NCBI RefSeq assembly: GCF_002236805.1
Contig: NZ_NIQA01000001.1
Span: forward strand, 62,001 to 126,000
Length of the DNA: 64,000 nucleotides
Direction: 5' to 3'
Origin: Pusillimonas sp. T2
GTDB taxonomy: Bacteria; Pseudomonadota; Gammaproteobacteria; Burkholderiales; Burkholderiaceae_B
Shown here: piece by piece, positions 8,583 through 24,410 of the stretch
Layout: every line of letters starts with the position of its first letter
How positions within the stretch are numbered: position 1 is the stretch's first letter
The notes under the pieces: model-generated
The model's database searches: none
Seen by the model: only the letters and a program-made list of their open reading frames with translations
What the model was told of the DNA's origin: nothing
Position numbers and translations under genes: made by a program

Positions 8583-9760
8583 ACCTTCCGGTTCTTTGGC
8601 AAAATACGTTGCTGCCCAAAGCGGTCGCTGCCCGCACGACACGGGCGCGTATTAGCTACGTGTCGCAAAAAGCGCTTGCTGGTTTCAGAGCACTGCTCAG
8701 GCGGCGACATTCGCTGCCTGAAGCCCCGACACGGCAACGCGGTACCGGACTGGTTGAATTCTTGCTGGTGGCCATACCTTTGCTGGTAACCGCGTTGGGC
8801 GGCATCGAAATCTCGCACTGGATGTTCACCCGGCAAGCCATTAGCATGGCCCTCGTCGAGGCAGGACGCGCGGGGAGCACAGAACACGCCAACCCATTAG
8901 CTATTGCGCGCGCGTTCGAGGCGGCGCTGGGGCCGCTGTACCCCGGCACGGCCAAACAGCCATCAAGCCAACGCGTACAACATGCCCTTGAACGGCACCA
9001 TCTGCATCACGCAACACTACCCTGGCACATTCAAATCGTATCGCCCTCGGCAACTGTCTTCGAAGACTTCAAGGCATCGGCACCAGACGTACGCCACCCA
9101 AGTGGGTTACCCACCATCAACAATAGCTACCAATTTGAACAAGATACCGCGTACCGGCAACAAGGCCAGCCCAACGGCACAGGCCCACGATCGGCCCAGA
9201 CCATCTACCAGGCCAATGCGCTCATCTTAAGATTGACTTACCGCTACAAGCCCCTGCTGCCCGGCCTAGAGACCATGGCAGGCAACACGCTGGCGCTTAC
9301 ACAAGAGGCCGTAGTCGAGATGCAATCACATCCGGTACTCTGGCCCGACGACCCGTCTGGCAGGGTAACGCGCACACGCGATACCGCGGCACACCGTCAC
9401 TGGAACGACCACGACACCACGCTACCTCAGCCGCCGGCAATACACGACGCCACAAGCCCACCCGCAAACGAGTATGCCGGGTCGCCAGGCCTGAACGAGA
9501 ACGAAGGGCTAGGAAATAACGCAGACACAGGCAGCAACCCGGGTAACGAATCAGGCGGCAGCCTGGTACCGGAAAGCAGTACCGAAAATGGAGGCGGCGC
9601 TCACAGCGCAGCAGAAGACGCGGGAACCACGCCCGGGGACAATCAGGGGGAAGGCTCGTCGGAGGGCAATATATGCACGAACACATCGCCCTCTTTGACC
9701 ATACCTAATTCGAATCTGGCGCGCTCTTCGACAGCGGCCGTACCCGATTTAAGATCTTGA
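8567..9760 (+). CDS. TadE-like membrane-anchored protein with long disordered tail
   Basis: A 397-residue frame. Around residues 57-90 a basic stretch is followed by 'GTGLVEFLLVAIPLLVTALG', a single hydrophobic helix with the Glu typical of TadE/TadG pseudopilins, then 'ISMALVEAGRAGSTEHANP' as in TadE. A globular middle part follows, and from about residue 280 the chain is rich in Asn, Gly, Glu and Ser. No tad/flp genes lie nearby, so it is an orphan. The start is uncertain: ATG 8567 overlaps the hslO terminator, and GTG 8660 is an alternative that keeps the TadE segment. The last 118 bases are antisense to ftsB. Confidence 0.55.
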   Translation: MARFFYLPVLWQNTLLPKAVAARTTRARISYVSQKALAGFRALLRRRHSLPEAPTRQRGTGLVEFLLVAIPLLVTALGGIEISHWMFTRQAISMALVEAGRAGSTEHANPLAIARAFEAALGPLYPGTAKQPSSQRVQHALERHHLHHATLPWHIQIVSPSATVFEDFKASAPDVRHPSGLPTINNSYQFEQDTAYRQQGQPNGTGPRSAQTIYQANALILRLTYRYKPLLPGLETMAGNTLALTQEAVVEMQSHPVLWPDDPSGRVTRTRDTAAHRHWNDHDTTLPQPPAIHDATSPPANEYAGSPGLNENEGLGNNADTGSNPGNESGGSLVPESSTENGGGAHSAAEDAGTTPGDNQGEGSSEGNICTNTSPSLTIPNSNLARSSTAAVPDLRS

Positions 9761-9930
9761 ACCTCGGCCGCCAATGCGTTGTTACGCGCGGCCAAGGCTT
9801 CATTTTTCTCTTCTTGACGGGCAAGCTGCTGTTCTAGTTCGCTGACTCGAGCCCAGCTGCCCTTACCCCACCACAAGGGATACTGTATGGCAGCAGCCAA
9901 TATCACCAGAATCAACAGAACAAGGCGCAT
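9643..9930 (-). CDS. ftsB: Cell division protein FtsB
   Basis: A 95-residue bitopic protein of the divisome FtsQBL complex. It has a short N-terminus, one membrane helix ('LVLLILVILAAAIQYPLWW', about 3-21), and a coiled coil ('ELEQQLARQEEKNEALAARN', about 32-51) continuing to 'LKSGTAAVEERARFELGMVK', the family's conserved end of the periplasmic domain. Position 18 bases after eno is the standard proteobacterial arrangement. The 3' 118 bases overlap the TadE-like gene on the other strand. Confidence 0.93.
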   Translation of the reverse strand: MRLVLLILVILAAAIQYPLWWGKGSWARVSELEQQLARQEEKNEALAARNNALAAEVQDLKSGTAAVEERARFELGMVKEGDVFVHILPSDEPSP

Positions 9931-9948
9931 CAGCCTGCCCTACAAAAA

Positions 9949-11265
<1,317 letters not shown>

Positions 11266-11308
11266 TTAAATAACAATAATGGATTGTACTTCGAGCAGAC
11301 GCACGCCC

Positions 11309-12670
11309 CTACCTGAGCGACACCTTTTCAAGGTGTTCGACGGCACGCACGCGCCAGCCCAGCTCGTCTTTGATGCGGCAACGTAAGGCGTCGGCCGCCT
11401 CGGGCTCGCCGTGCACCAGAAAGGTTTCGCGCGGCGGGCGCCGAAAACCGCCAAGCCAGCGGATGATTTCGTCGGCATCAGCGTGTGCCGACAACATCGA
11501 CAGGTTGTTAAGCTCGGCTTTAACGGGAATATATTCGCCGTGTATTTTAATCGTCTGGGCACCGGCAAGCATTTTTGCCCCGCGGGTGCCAGCCGCCTGG
11601 TAACCAGCGAACAAAATCGATGAGCGCGGATCGGGTGCAAACCGCTTAAGGTGGTGCACAACCCGGCCGCCGGTGGCCATGCCGCTGGCCGAAATAATGA
11701 TTTTAGGCATGACCGAGGCGTCTAGCGCCTTGGACTCTTCAACGCTTTCAATGTACTCGGCCACTTGATTGACCTCGTAGACTTGCGCCCGCGTGAGCTT
11801 TTGCTCGCCCGGATGGTCACGATGCACTTTGACGGCACTTAATGACATGGGGCTGTCGAGGTAAACCGGCATGTTCTCGGGCAGTCGGCGCTCGATTCGC
11901 AACTTGTGCAGGTAGTAAAGCAGCAGTTGTACTCGCCCCACGGCAAACGCCGGTATAACCACTGTGCCGCCGCGTTCGGCCGTGCGCCGAATGATGTCCT
12001 CAAGCACCGCCTCGGGGGGGCTGGCATCGTGACTGCGGTCGCCATAGGTTGACTCGAGCACAAGGTAATCGGCATCTTCGATGGTGTCCGGATCGGGCAT
12101 GACAGGATCGTTGTAGCGGCCCAAATCGCCCGAGAACACAAGCTTTCGACCATCCCATTGCACTTCAACAATAGAAGCACCCAAAATGTGCCCGGCGCGA
12201 TGCAGCTTGATCTTCAGGTCGTGGTCAATGGCGTGAAAAGCATCGCGCGCCAGTGGCTGAAACTGACGCAGGACTTTTTGAGCCTCTTTGGTGGTGTACA
12301 GGGGCAAGGCGGGTTCGTGCGAACTCAGCTTGTGGCGATTCGCGAACTCGGCGTCAGACTCTTGAATGTGTGCGCTGTCGAGCAGCAGGATTTCGGCCAG
12401 ATCGATAGTGGGCTCTGACGCAAAAACGGGGCCCTTGAAGCCGTCTCGCCCTAACCGGGGCAAATAGCCCGAGTGATCGAGGTGGGCATGAGTGAGCACA
12501 ACCGCATTGATGCTGGCCGGATCGACCGGGAACGGCGCCCAATTGCGTTGACGCAAGAGCTTGAGCCCCTGAAACAGGCCACAGTCGACCAAAATACGCT
12601 GCCCATTAGATTCGAGCAGATGACGCGACCCGGTAACCGTGCCCGCCGCACCCAGAAACGATAACTCCAT
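11309..12670 (-). CDS. Metallo-beta-lactamase / beta-CASP RNA exonuclease-like protein
   Basis: A 453-residue protein of the YsiA/CPSF-like family. It shows 'LSFLGAAGTVTGSRHLLE' at the N-terminus, the HxHxDH metal motif in 'LTHAHLDHSGYLPRL', 'HRAGHILGASIVEV', 'VFSGDLGRYNDPVMPDPD', the beta-CASP segment 'IISASGMATGGRVVHHLKRF', and C-terminal 'SAHADADEIIRWL' and 'FLVHGEPEAADALR'. Relatives are single-strand RNA endo/exonucleases; the substrate here is unknown. It lies between kdsA and eno, 21 bases after kdsA's end, probably in the same transcript. Confidence 0.85.
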   Translation of the reverse strand: MELSFLGAAGTVTGSRHLLESNGQRILVDCGLFQGLKLLRQRNWAPFPVDPASINAVVLTHAHLDHSGYLPRLGRDGFKGPVFASEPTIDLAEILLLDSAHIQESDAEFANRHKLSSHEPALPLYTTKEAQKVLRQFQPLARDAFHAIDHDLKIKLHRAGHILGASIVEVQWDGRKLVFSGDLGRYNDPVMPDPDTIEDADYLVLESTYGDRSHDASPPEAVLEDIIRRTAERGGTVVIPAFAVGRVQLLLYYLHKLRIERRLPENMPVYLDSPMSLSAVKVHRDHPGEQKLTRAQVYEVNQVAEYIESVEESKALDASVMPKIIISASGMATGGRVVHHLKRFAPDPRSSILFAGYQAAGTRGAKMLAGAQTIKIHGEYIPVKAELNNLSMLSAHADADEIIRWLGGFRRPPRETFLVHGEPEAADALRCRIKDELGWRVRAVEHLEKVSLR

Positions 12671-12691
12671 GGCTCCTCCGCCAGGTGATGA

Positions 12692-17077
<4,386 letters not shown>

Positions 17078-17087
17078 TCAAAAATGC

Positions 17088-17126
17088 AAAAAAATAACGG
17101 CTTACCCCGTTAACCGGAGCAAGCCG
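17088..17126 (-). terminator. Intrinsic terminator after the CoA-transferase genes
   Basis: On the minus strand CGGCTT (complement 17121-17126) pairs with AAGCCG (complement 17098-17103), with an inner CTCCG/CGGGG stem (one G-U pair) and a GTTAA loop, followed by TTATTTTTTT. It separates scoAB from the aminopeptidase gene. Confidence 0.8.
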
Positions 17127-17143
17127 CACGCAAACAAAAAAGT

Positions 17144-17797
17144 TCAGGCAAACGCTGACACATCGATTTTGGCTGCCGTTTTGGACAGGATCTCGTCAAC
17201 GGTAACACCCGGCGCCATTTCGGTAAGCTTAAGGCCGTTTTCAGTGACTTCCATGACGCCCAGATCGGTAATGATGACGTTAACCACGCCAACACCGGTA
17301 AGCGGCAGCGTGCACTCAGGCAACAATTTCAGGTCTTCGGTGCCGTCTTTTTTACGCGCCACGTGCTCCATTAAGACCACCACACGACTAACGCCAGCGA
17401 CCAAATCCATCGCGCCGCCCATGCCTTTGATCATTTTTCCCGGAATCATCCAGTTGGCCAGGTCGCCCTTTTCGGACACCTGCATAGCCCCCAGGATAGC
17501 CAAATTGATTTTGCCACCGCGGATCATGGCAAACGACTCAGACGAAGAAAAAATTGACGACCCCGGCAAAGTGGTGACGGTTTGTTTGCCGGCGTTGATC
17601 ATATCGGCGTCGACCTCGTCTTCTTCAGGGAAAGGGCCAATACCCAGCAAGCCGTTTTCGGACTGCAGCCAGACCTCGACGCCCGGCGGTACGTAATTAG
17701 CTACCAGGGTGGGCAAGCCAATGCCCAAATTCACGTAGAAGCCGTCTTGAAGCTCTTTTGCCGCACGCGCGGCCATTTCGTCACGATTCCATGCCAT
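17144..17797 (-). CDS. scoB: 3-oxoacid CoA-transferase, subunit B
   Basis: A 217-residue beta subunit of a class I CoA-transferase. It has the catalytic-glutamate motif '[10 protein letters not shown]' near residues 46-55, '[18 protein letters not shown]' and '[12 protein letters not shown]'. Such enzymes move CoA from succinyl-CoA to acetoacetate or a related 3-oxoacid. It starts 2 bases after subunit A ends. The substrate cannot be read from sequence; scoB/pcaJ/atoA-type members look alike. Confidence 0.88.
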   Translation of the reverse strand: MAWNRDEMAARAAKELQDGFYVNLGIGLPTLVANYVPPGVEVWLQSENGLLGIGPFPEEDEVDADMINAGKQTVTTLPGSSIFSSSESFAMIRGGKINLAILGAMQVSEKGDLANWMIPGKMIKGMGGAMDLVAGVSRVVVLMEHVARKKDGTEDLKLLPECTLPLTGVGVVNVIITDLGVMEVTENGLKLTEMAPGVTVDEILSKTAAKIDVSAFA

Positions 17798-17799
17798 GG

Positions 17800-18504
17800 T
17801 TATTCTCCTGCGTTACGTACGGTGCGTTTTTCAATGCGTTTTTCGGGGCTGGTGTTCAGCACAATGCGGTGTACGTAAATACCGGGCAAGTGGACGTCAT
17901 CGGGGTTGATATCACCGATATCAACCAGCTTTTCAACTTCAACAACCGTAATTTTCCCGGCCATGGCGACATCAGGGTTGAAATTACGCGCGGTCTTACG
18001 GAAAACCAGGTTCCCGCTGCGATCGGCCATATAGGCTTTCACCAAACACACGTCGGGCTTGAGCGCGCGCTCGAGAATATAGCGCTCGCCATCAAACTCG
18101 CGCTCTTCTTTGCCTTCGGCCACCAGCGTGCCTACCCCGGTACGCGTATAAAACGCCGGAATACCGGCCCCGCCAGCGCGCAACTTCTCGGCCAGCGTAC
18201 CCTGCGGCGTGAACTCGAGCTCGAGCTCGCCGGCCAGATACTGACGCTCGAACTCTTTGTTTTCGCCTACGTAAGACGAAATCATTTTCTTGATTTGACG
18301 GGTCTCGAGCAACTGCCCTAGCCCAAAACCATCGACCCCTGCGTTATTACTGACACACGTCAGGTTTTGAACACCCGAATCACGCAACGCAGCGATCAAG
18401 GCCTCTGGAATACCGCACAGACCGAAACCGCCGACGCCAATCATTTGGCCATCGGCCACAATGCCCTTTAGTGCTTCTGCGGCACTTGCATACACTTTGT
18501 TCAT
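17800..18504 (-). CDS. scoA: 3-oxoacid CoA-transferase, subunit A
   Basis: A 234-residue alpha subunit with the CoA-binding glycine-rich motif '[16 protein letters not shown]' near residues 21-36, then '[16 protein letters not shown]', '[15 protein letters not shown]' and '[20 protein letters not shown]'. It pairs with subunit B directly downstream. With the acyl-CoA thioesterase upstream, ETF-ubiquinone oxidoreductase, acs and a PHB depolymerase at the window's end, the neighbourhood suggests short-chain acid or ketone-body/PHB turnover, by inference. Confidence 0.88.
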   Translation of the reverse strand: MNKVYASAAEALKGIVADGQMIGVGGFGLCGIPEALIAALRDSGVQNLTCVSNNAGVDGFGLGQLLETRQIKKMISSYVGENKEFERQYLAGELELEFTPQGTLAEKLRAGGAGIPAFYTRTGVGTLVAEGKEEREFDGERYILERALKPDVCLVKAYMADRSGNLVFRKTARNFNPDVAMAGKITVVEVEKLVDIGDINPDDVHLPGIYVHRIVLNTSPEKRIEKRTVRNAGE

Positions 18505-18594
18505 TAATGCTCCACCCTGAGTTTAAAAACGTGGCGGCCACTACCGGTATCGACCGGCCCCGGACCACCGCAAACTATACTTTAGCCGACTCGC

Positions 18595-19032
18595 CTACAC
18601 AAAAAAACGCGCCAGGTGCTCAAGCTCGACGGCTGTCCAGGGCGACGATTGCCCGCTTTCGCGATCGGCTACCACAACCACATTCTTACCCTTGGCGTAG
18701 GGCACACCCGGCTCGCCCTCGACCTCGATGGTGACATCGAAAGTCAGACTGGATCGACCAATTCGGGTCACGGTCATGAGCACGGCTACCGTCGCCGGGT
18801 AAACCACCGACTTCAAAAAATCGAATGAAGCGTGCGCCAGCAACGGCACACGGCCATGCGGGAAATAGACCTGCTCGGCTTCGAAGCACTGAGCACGGGC
18901 CTCTTCGACATATTTGAAATACAGCGTGTTATTGACGTGCCCGACGGCGTCCATGTCGCCCCAACGCACCGGCATGACGCACCGGAATACCCCACCTACC
19001 TTCAACGGACAAACGCTTGATTCTTCTGACAT
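18595..19032 (-). CDS. Acyl-CoA thioesterase, 4-hydroxybenzoyl-CoA thioesterase (hot-dog) family
   Basis: A 145-residue single hot-dog domain. The N-terminal 'MPVRWGDMDAVGHVNNTLYF' segment, with the catalytic Asp of the RxxDxDxxGHVNN type, is diagnostic of YbgC/FadM-like thioesterases. It is followed by the helix 'KYVEEARAQCFEAEQV'. It probably hydrolyses acyl-CoA esters in the cytoplasm; chain-length preference is unknown. Divergent from the ETF-QO gene across 165 bases. Confidence 0.85.
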   Translation of the reverse strand: MSEESSVCPLKVGGVFRCVMPVRWGDMDAVGHVNNTLYFKYVEEARAQCFEAEQVYFPHGRVPLLAHASFDFLKSVVYPATVAVLMTVTRIGRSSLTFDVTIEVEGEPGVPYAKGKNVVVVADRESGQSSPWTAVELEHLARFFV

Positions 19033-19197
19033 AGTTGGCTTATTGACGAAGCTGTTGTTTATTTAAAAAAACGCACAGGCCGGCATACCGACCGCACGCG
19101 CCACGAAAGGATAACAGTACAAGGCTGGAACGGCTGACTCGAGCTGCACTACAATCCCCACATACAACAGAATAATTCAACACGGAGAATTACATCC

Positions 19198-20844
19198 ATG
19201 ACTGAACGCGAATCGATGGAATACGATGTCGTGGTGGTTGGCGCCGGCCCTGCCGGGCTGTCTGCCGCAATACGTATCAAACAGCTTGCCGCCGAAAAGG
19301 GCCAGGAGATCAGTGTCTGTGTACTGGAAAAAGGCGCTGAAGTCGGCGCCCACATCCTGTCCGGCGCCGTCATGGACCCCAAAGCCCTGACTGAACTGAT
19401 CCCCGACTGGAAAGAAAAAGGCGCGCCACTGAACACCCCGGTCACCGAAGACAAGTTCTTGTTCCTGACCCAAAGCGGTTCGCGCTCTACGCCAGCATGG
19501 ATGCTGCCCGAATGCTTCCAGAACCACGGTAATTACATTGTGCGTCTTGGCGAAGTCACCCAGTGGCTGGGCGAACAGGCCGAAGCTCTAGGCGTCGAGA
19601 TTTTCCCCGGGTTTGCCGCCGCCGAGATCCTGTACACCGACGACGGTGCCATCAAAGGCGTTGCCACGGGTGACATGGGCGTGGCGCGCGATGGCTCGCA
19701 CACCCCGAATTACCAGCCTGGCATGGAGCTTCACGCTCGCTACACGCTGTTTGCCGAAGGGTCACGCGGCCATCTGGGTCGCCAGCTCATCGAACGCTTC
19801 AAGCTCGATCAAGGCCGCAACAGCCAAAGCTATGCCATCGGCATCAAAGAAATGTGGGAAGTCGACCCGGCGCAATCCCGGCCCGGTCTGGTCATGCATA
19901 CGGCCGGCTGGCCCCTCGACGCCGACACCTATGGCGGCTCATTCCTGTACCACCTGAAAGACAACATTGTTGTCGTGGGTCTGGTTGTCGGGCTCGATTA
20001 CGCCAACCCATGGCTGTCGCCCTTCGAAGAATTCCAGCGCTACAAAACCCATCCGGCCATCCGCCCCATCTTTGAAGGCGGCAAGCGTATCGCCTATGGT
20101 GCGCGATCCCTGACTGCGGGCGGCTTGTTGTCTCTGCCTAAGTTCGTGTTCCCCGGCGGTGCCATGGTGGGCTGCGAGGCCGGCTTCCTTAATGCATCGC
20201 GCATCAAGGGCAGCCACGCCGCCATCAAAACCGGCGCACTGGCGGCCGAAGCTGCAGTACAAGCCATTATGGCCGGCCGCAGCCACGACGAACTCACGGC
20301 CTACACGACGGCATTCGAAGCCTCCTGGCTCCACGACGAACTGAACAAAGCCCGCAACTTCAAACAATGGTTCAAAAAAGGCCGTACCGTAGGTACCGTC
20401 ATGACTGGCATAGAGCAGCTGCTTTTAAAAGGCAAAATGCCCTGGACACTGCGCAATAACAAGCCGGATCACGCCTTCCTGCAACCTGCAGCCGAATGCG
20501 CTCGCATCGACTACCCCAAACCCGATGGCAAGCTGACATTCGATCGTCTCAGCTCGGTGTTTATCTCAAACACCAACCACGAAGAAGACGAACCTGTCCA
20601 CCTGACATTGAAAGACGCGTCGGTGCCGGTGTCAGTCAATCTGGCCAAATACGGTGGCCCAGAGGCGCGCTTTTGTCCTGCCGGCGTCTACGAGTTCATT
20701 AAAGACGACGCGGGCAGCGATCGCCTGCAAATCAATGCGCAAAACTGTATTCATTGCAAAACCTGCGACATCAAAGACCCCACACAAAATATTGTTTGGG
20801 TCACCCCGCAAGGCGGCGAAGGGCCGGTTTATAACGGCATGTAA
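19198..20844 (+). CDS. Electron-transfer flavoprotein-ubiquinone oxidoreductase
   Basis: A 548-residue membrane-associated FAD and [4Fe-4S] protein that passes electrons from ETF, and so from acyl-CoA dehydrogenases, to ubiquinone. It has the dinucleotide motif 'VVVVGAGPAGLSAAI' (about 11-25), 'EKGAEVGAHILSGAV', 'GCEAGFLNASRIKGSHAAIK', and the C-terminal cluster ligands 'RFCPAGVYEF' and 'CIHCKTCDIKDP'. A GGAGAATT ribosome-binding site precedes ATG 19198. The upstream gap (19033-19197) holds a possible TACAAT -10 box at 19150-19155 but no clear -35. Confidence 0.95.
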   Translation: MTERESMEYDVVVVGAGPAGLSAAIRIKQLAAEKGQEISVCVLEKGAEVGAHILSGAVMDPKALTELIPDWKEKGAPLNTPVTEDKFLFLTQSGSRSTPAWMLPECFQNHGNYIVRLGEVTQWLGEQAEALGVEIFPGFAAAEILYTDDGAIKGVATGDMGVARDGSHTPNYQPGMELHARYTLFAEGSRGHLGRQLIERFKLDQGRNSQSYAIGIKEMWEVDPAQSRPGLVMHTAGWPLDADTYGGSFLYHLKDNIVVVGLVVGLDYANPWLSPFEEFQRYKTHPAIRPIFEGGKRIAYGARSLTAGGLLSLPKFVFPGGAMVGCEAGFLNASRIKGSHAAIKTGALAAEAAVQAIMAGRSHDELTAYTTAFEASWLHDELNKARNFKQWFKKGRTVGTVMTGIEQLLLKGKMPWTLRNNKPDHAFLQPAAECARIDYPKPDGKLTFDRLSSVFISNTNHEEDEPVHLTLKDASVPVSVNLAKYGGPEARFCPAGVYEFIKDDAGSDRLQINAQNCIHCKTCDIKDPTQNIVWVTPQGGEGPVYNGM

Positions 20845-20874
20845 TACCGCCGGGCTTCTGCGCCCTTATATCGC

Positions 20875-20905
20875 CATAAAAAGGCAGCCTTTATAAAAGG
20901 CTGCC
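20875..20905 (-). terminator. Second hairpin, minus-strand terminator
   Basis: A perfect 10-bp stem GGCAGCCTTT/AAAGGCTGCC with an ATA loop (20883-20905). The T-run needed for termination lies on the minus strand (TTTTTATGG, complement of 20875-20882), so it is a back-up terminator for acs rather than for the ETF-QO gene. Confidence 0.6.
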
Positions 20906-20913
20906 CCCAGGCT

Positions 20914-20955
20914 AAAAATAAACCCCGCTGTTTTTTGCAGCGGGGTTTATTTTTT
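20914..20955. terminator. Strong bidirectional terminator between ETF-QO and acs
   Basis: A perfect 16-bp stem, AAAATAAACCCCGCTG (20915-20930) with its complement at 20938-20953 and a TTTTTTG loop. T-rich flanks on both strands let it stop transcription of the convergent ETF-QO and acs genes. Confidence 0.9.
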
Positions 20956-21044
20956 GTCGGTTAAGTAATTGCGGGTTTTTGTTTTTGCAACGTGCGGAGG
21001 TCTTGTTATGCCGCCATGGGCCGCATAACAAGACACAAACGCCT

Positions 21045-23024
21045 TTACACCGACTTCGACAACTGGGAAAGAATTGCCGGGTTTTCGAGCGTCGAGACGT
21101 CTTGCGTGACCTCTTCGCCCTTGGCCACAATACGCAACAACCTGCGCATGATTTTGCCTGAACGTGTTTTGGGCAGGTTTTCACCAAAACGGATGTCTTT
21201 GGGTTTGGCTATCGGGCCGATCTCTTTGGCTACCCAGTCACGCAGTTGTTTGGCCACCTGCACGGCTTCGTCACCTTCAGGCAAGTCGCGTTTAAGCACG
21301 ACAAACGCCACAATGGCCTCGCCCGTGGTGTCGTCTGGGCGCCCAACCACAGCGGCCTCGGCCACCAGTGGGTGCGACACCAGGGCCGACTCGACTTCCA
21401 TAGTACCCAGGCGGTGGCCAGAGACGTTCAGAACGTCGTCGACACGGCCCATGATCCAGAAGTAACCATCGGCATCGCGCTGCGCACCGTCACCCGCCAG
21501 GTAGTACCCTTTGAGCTCGGGCGGGAAATAGCTTTTCTTAAAGCGTTCAGGGTCGCCCCAGATATTACGGATCATGGCCGGCCATGGGCGCTTGACCACC
21601 AGGAACCCGCCAGTCCCATTTTCGACATCGCCACCAACTTCGTCGACGATGGCAGCCTCGATACCCGGCAGCGGCAAGGTGCACGAACCGGGCTTGAGCG
21701 GTGTCACGCCAGGCAAGGGCGTAATCATATGGCCGCCAGTTTCGGTTTGCCACCAGGTATCCAGAACCGGGCAACGCTCGCCCCCCACTTCTTTGAAATA
21801 CCACATCCAGGCTTCGGGGTTGATGGGTTCGCCCACCGAACCAATAAGACGCAATGAACTGAGATCGTACTTGCGCGGGTGAACATCGGGTTGGGCTTCG
21901 GACGCTTTAGTCAGTGATCGAATAGCAGTAGGCGCGGTATAGAACACCGTCACGTTATGGCGCTGGATCATTTCCCAGAAACGCCCGGCATTGGGATAGG
22001 TAGGCACGCCTTCGAACATGACCTGCGTCAGGCCATTGGCCAACGGACCATAGGCAATATAGGTATGGCCCGTAATCCAGCCCACGTCGGCCGTACACCA
22101 GTAGACGTCGGATGGCTTGGCATCGAATGCCCACTTAACCGTGAGCATGGCCCATAGCAAATAACCAGCCGACGCGTGTTGCACCCCTTTAGGTTTGCCC
22201 GTAGAGCCCGAGGTATAAAGAATGAACAAAGGATGTTCGGCATTAACCGGCACGGCTGGGCAATCGGCCGACTGTCCTTTGGCAACGTCGTGCATCCAGA
22301 GGTCACGCCCTTCTACCCAGTCAACGGCGCCGCCTGTACGCTTGTACACGACCACATGGCGTACCGCCTCGCAGCCCCCCATAGAAATAGCTTCGTCGAC
22401 CGCAGGCTTAAGCGTGATTGCCTTACCACCGCGCATTTGTTCATCGGCGGTAATGACCAGCGAGGCGCCGACATCGACCAGACGCTCGTGGATGCTTTTG
22501 GAGGAAAAACCGCCAAACACCACCGAGTGCGTGATACCCAGACGCACGCAGGCATGCATGGCGACAACGGCTTCGACGGACATGGGCAGATAAATAATGG
22601 CGCGATCGCCCTTTTTGTACCCCAGCGCCTTCAGGCCGTTAGCGAACGCGCACACTCGATCGTAGAGTTCGCGATAGGTGACTTGCGTGACATCGCCGTT
22701 ATCGGCTTCAAAAATAATGGCGGTTTTGTGCTCGACCGGCGTACCCAAATGACGGTCGAGGCAGTTCTCGGAGACGTTAAGCTCGCCATCGCCAAACCAT
22801 TTGTAAAACGGTGGGTTCGATTCGTCGAGCACTTGCGTAAAGGGCGTTGTCCAGTTCAAGTTTTCTTTGGCCAACCGCCCCCAGAAACCCTCGGGGGAAG
22901 CTTGCGCCTCGGCGACAAGCGCTTTGTAGGCCTCCATCCCGGCAATATTTGCCGTTTTGACAAGCTCGGGAAAGGCGGGAAACACCCGGTTTTCTACCAG
23001 CACTGACTTAATTTGTGTGGACAC
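21045..23024 (-). CDS. acs: Acetyl-CoA synthetase (AMP-forming)
   Basis: A 659-residue enzyme making acetyl-CoA from acetate, ATP and CoA. It has the P-loop '[15 protein letters not shown]', '[18 protein letters not shown]', '[20 protein letters not shown]', '[16 protein letters not shown]', and the catalytic (acetylatable) Lys in '[13 protein letters not shown]'. Start choice: GTG at 23024 with AAGGAG nine bases upstream gives '[18 protein letters not shown]', the usual N-terminus; a start at 23066 would lie well inside the upstream gene. The start overlaps the stop of the MFS gene by 17 bases. Confidence 0.96.
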   Translation of the reverse strand: MSTQIKSVLVENRVFPAFPELVKTANIAGMEAYKALVAEAQASPEGFWGRLAKENLNWTTPFTQVLDESNPPFYKWFGDGELNVSENCLDRHLGTPVEHKTAIIFEADNGDVTQVTYRELYDRVCAFANGLKALGYKKGDRAIIYLPMSVEAVVAMHACVRLGITHSVVFGGFSSKSIHERLVDVGASLVITADEQMRGGKAITLKPAVDEAISMGGCEAVRHVVVYKRTGGAVDWVEGRDLWMHDVAKGQSADCPAVPVNAEHPLFILYTSGSTGKPKGVQHASAGYLLWAMLTVKWAFDAKPSDVYWCTADVGWITGHTYIAYGPLANGLTQVMFEGVPTYPNAGRFWEMIQRHNVTVFYTAPTAIRSLTKASEAQPDVHPRKYDLSSLRLIGSVGEPINPEAWMWYFKEVGGERCPVLDTWWQTETGGHMITPLPGVTPLKPGSCTLPLPGIEAAIVDEVGGDVENGTGGFLVVKRPWPAMIRNIWGDPERFKKSYFPPELKGYYLAGDGAQRDADGYFWIMGRVDDVLNVSGHRLGTMEVESALVSHPLVAEAAVVGRPDDTTGEAIVAFVVLKRDLPEGDEAVQVAKQLRDWVAKEIGPIAKPKDIRFGENLPKTRSGKIMRRLLRIVAKGEEVTQDVSTLENPAILSQLSKSV

Positions 23025-24396
23025 GATGGTTGACTCCTTCTTGTTCGTCTGGATAACCCAATTCACGATAAGTATCGCTCACCTGAACGCCGCGCGCAAA
23101 ATTGATGCGCATTAATATGACAAAACCGACGATAAAAAACAAACCCGTAAACAGCAGAGCCTGACGATGATTGCCACTGGTTAACCAGGTAACCAGCCCA
23201 TAACTGAACGGACCGACAACAGCCGCCAGCTGAATGGCAAACGTCCATAATGCATAGAACTCTGCCAGACGACCAGAAGGCGCAAGCGCCCCGACCATGG
23301 CCCGGCCTGCGCTTTGACTGGTGCCCATGCACAAGCCGGCAAGCACTGCGGCTACCCAGAACACCCGGACATCGACGGCCAGATAAGCCACAACAACCAT
23401 AACCATCCAGCCCACGAGCGTAATGGCCAACGCAGGTTTATGGCCGACCCGGTCTTGAAAGTGACCAAACAATAGGGCCCCGGCAGCCGCCGCAATATTG
23501 ACGACAAAAACCAGCGCCATGGTCTGTGCCATGCCAAAGCCCATAGCCTCGGTGGCGTAGACCGCAGCCAAGGTAATGACCACCGCAATACCCGCCTGGT
23601 AGAACGCACCACACAACAGCAACAGGCGAAAATCGGGGAAAAAATGACTGACTTCGTGCCAGGCGCCCACCAGATGACGCAACGGCGATACGCGCCGCCG
23701 ACGACTGGGCACCGAACGCTCTTGTAAAAAGACAAATGAGGGAATGGCAGACAGGCCAAACAACACGGCCGTCAGGAGCATTACCCAGGGCACATAGACA
23801 GGCGCGTCGTAACCCTTGCCGGACAGCACTGACACCAGCAGCAATGACAACCCCAGCGCCAGCATGCCGCCAAAATAGCCAAAACCCCAGCCCCAGCCCG
23901 ACACCCTTCCCAGACTGCCCGGGCGTGCGATCTCGGGCAAAAACGCGGCAATAACCGATTCGCCCACGCAATAACAATAGTTTGAAACGGCCAGCACCAG
24001 CAGCCCTACCAGCACCATGCCTGGCCCAATACCCGCAAGCAAACACGTCGCGAGCACACAACCTGCCGTACTTAAAAAAAGTACCCTGCGCTTACGGCGG
24101 TGGGCATCGGCGTAGGTACCCAGTGCGGGCATCGTGAACATCACCAGCAAGTAAGACAATGACAACGCCGACGTAAGTGCCAGCGTGCCCCAGTCTTTAC
24201 CTGCGGCAACCACCCCGACAAAATAAGTATTGAATACCGTCGTCAGTACAACGGTGGTGTAGCCGGAGTTGGCAAAATCATAAAAAGCCCAGCTCCAGAA
24301 CTCGCGACGCTTGACCCCGGGGGCCAGCGCGCCAGACAGCCCCCGCTGGGCAGGGGACTGTGTCGGAACGGACCCGACTGCGTCTGGTGCAGACAT
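23008..24396 (-). CDS. MFS transporter, UMF1/Atg22-like family
   Basis: A 462-residue permease with 11-12 hydrophobic segments. The N-terminal '[20 protein letters not shown]' is the hallmark of the UMF1 (Atg22-like) branch of the major facilitator superfamily; '[15 protein letters not shown]' is the cytoplasmic loop 2-3 motif. The substrate is unknown for most members (the yeast relative exports amino acids from the vacuole). It overlaps acs by 17 bases and follows the GlcG-like gene by 14, so the three form an operon. Confidence 0.85.
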   Translation of the reverse strand: MSAPDAVGSVPTQSPAQRGLSGALAPGVKRREFWSWAFYDFANSGYTTVVLTTVFNTYFVGVVAAGKDWGTLALTSALSLSYLLVMFTMPALGTYADAHRRKRRVLFLSTAGCVLATCLLAGIGPGMVLVGLLVLAVSNYCYCVGESVIAAFLPEIARPGSLGRVSGWGWGFGYFGGMLALGLSLLLVSVLSGKGYDAPVYVPWVMLLTAVLFGLSAIPSFVFLQERSVPSRRRRVSPLRHLVGAWHEVSHFFPDFRLLLLCGAFYQAGIAVVITLAAVYATEAMGFGMAQTMALVFVVNIAAAAGALLFGHFQDRVGHKPALAITLVGWMVMVVVAYLAVDVRVFWVAAVLAGLCMGTSQSAGRAMVGALAPSGRLAEFYALWTFAIQLAAVVGPFSYGLVTWLTSGNHRQALLFTGLFFIVGFVILMRINFARGVQVSDTYRELGYPDEQEGVNHRVHTN

Positions 24397-24410
24397 AAAC
24401 CGGCGCCGGC

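Noticed and set aside
22176-23006. A 276-codon plus-strand frame opposite acs
   Set aside because: Shadow of acs with no start site and no known fold.
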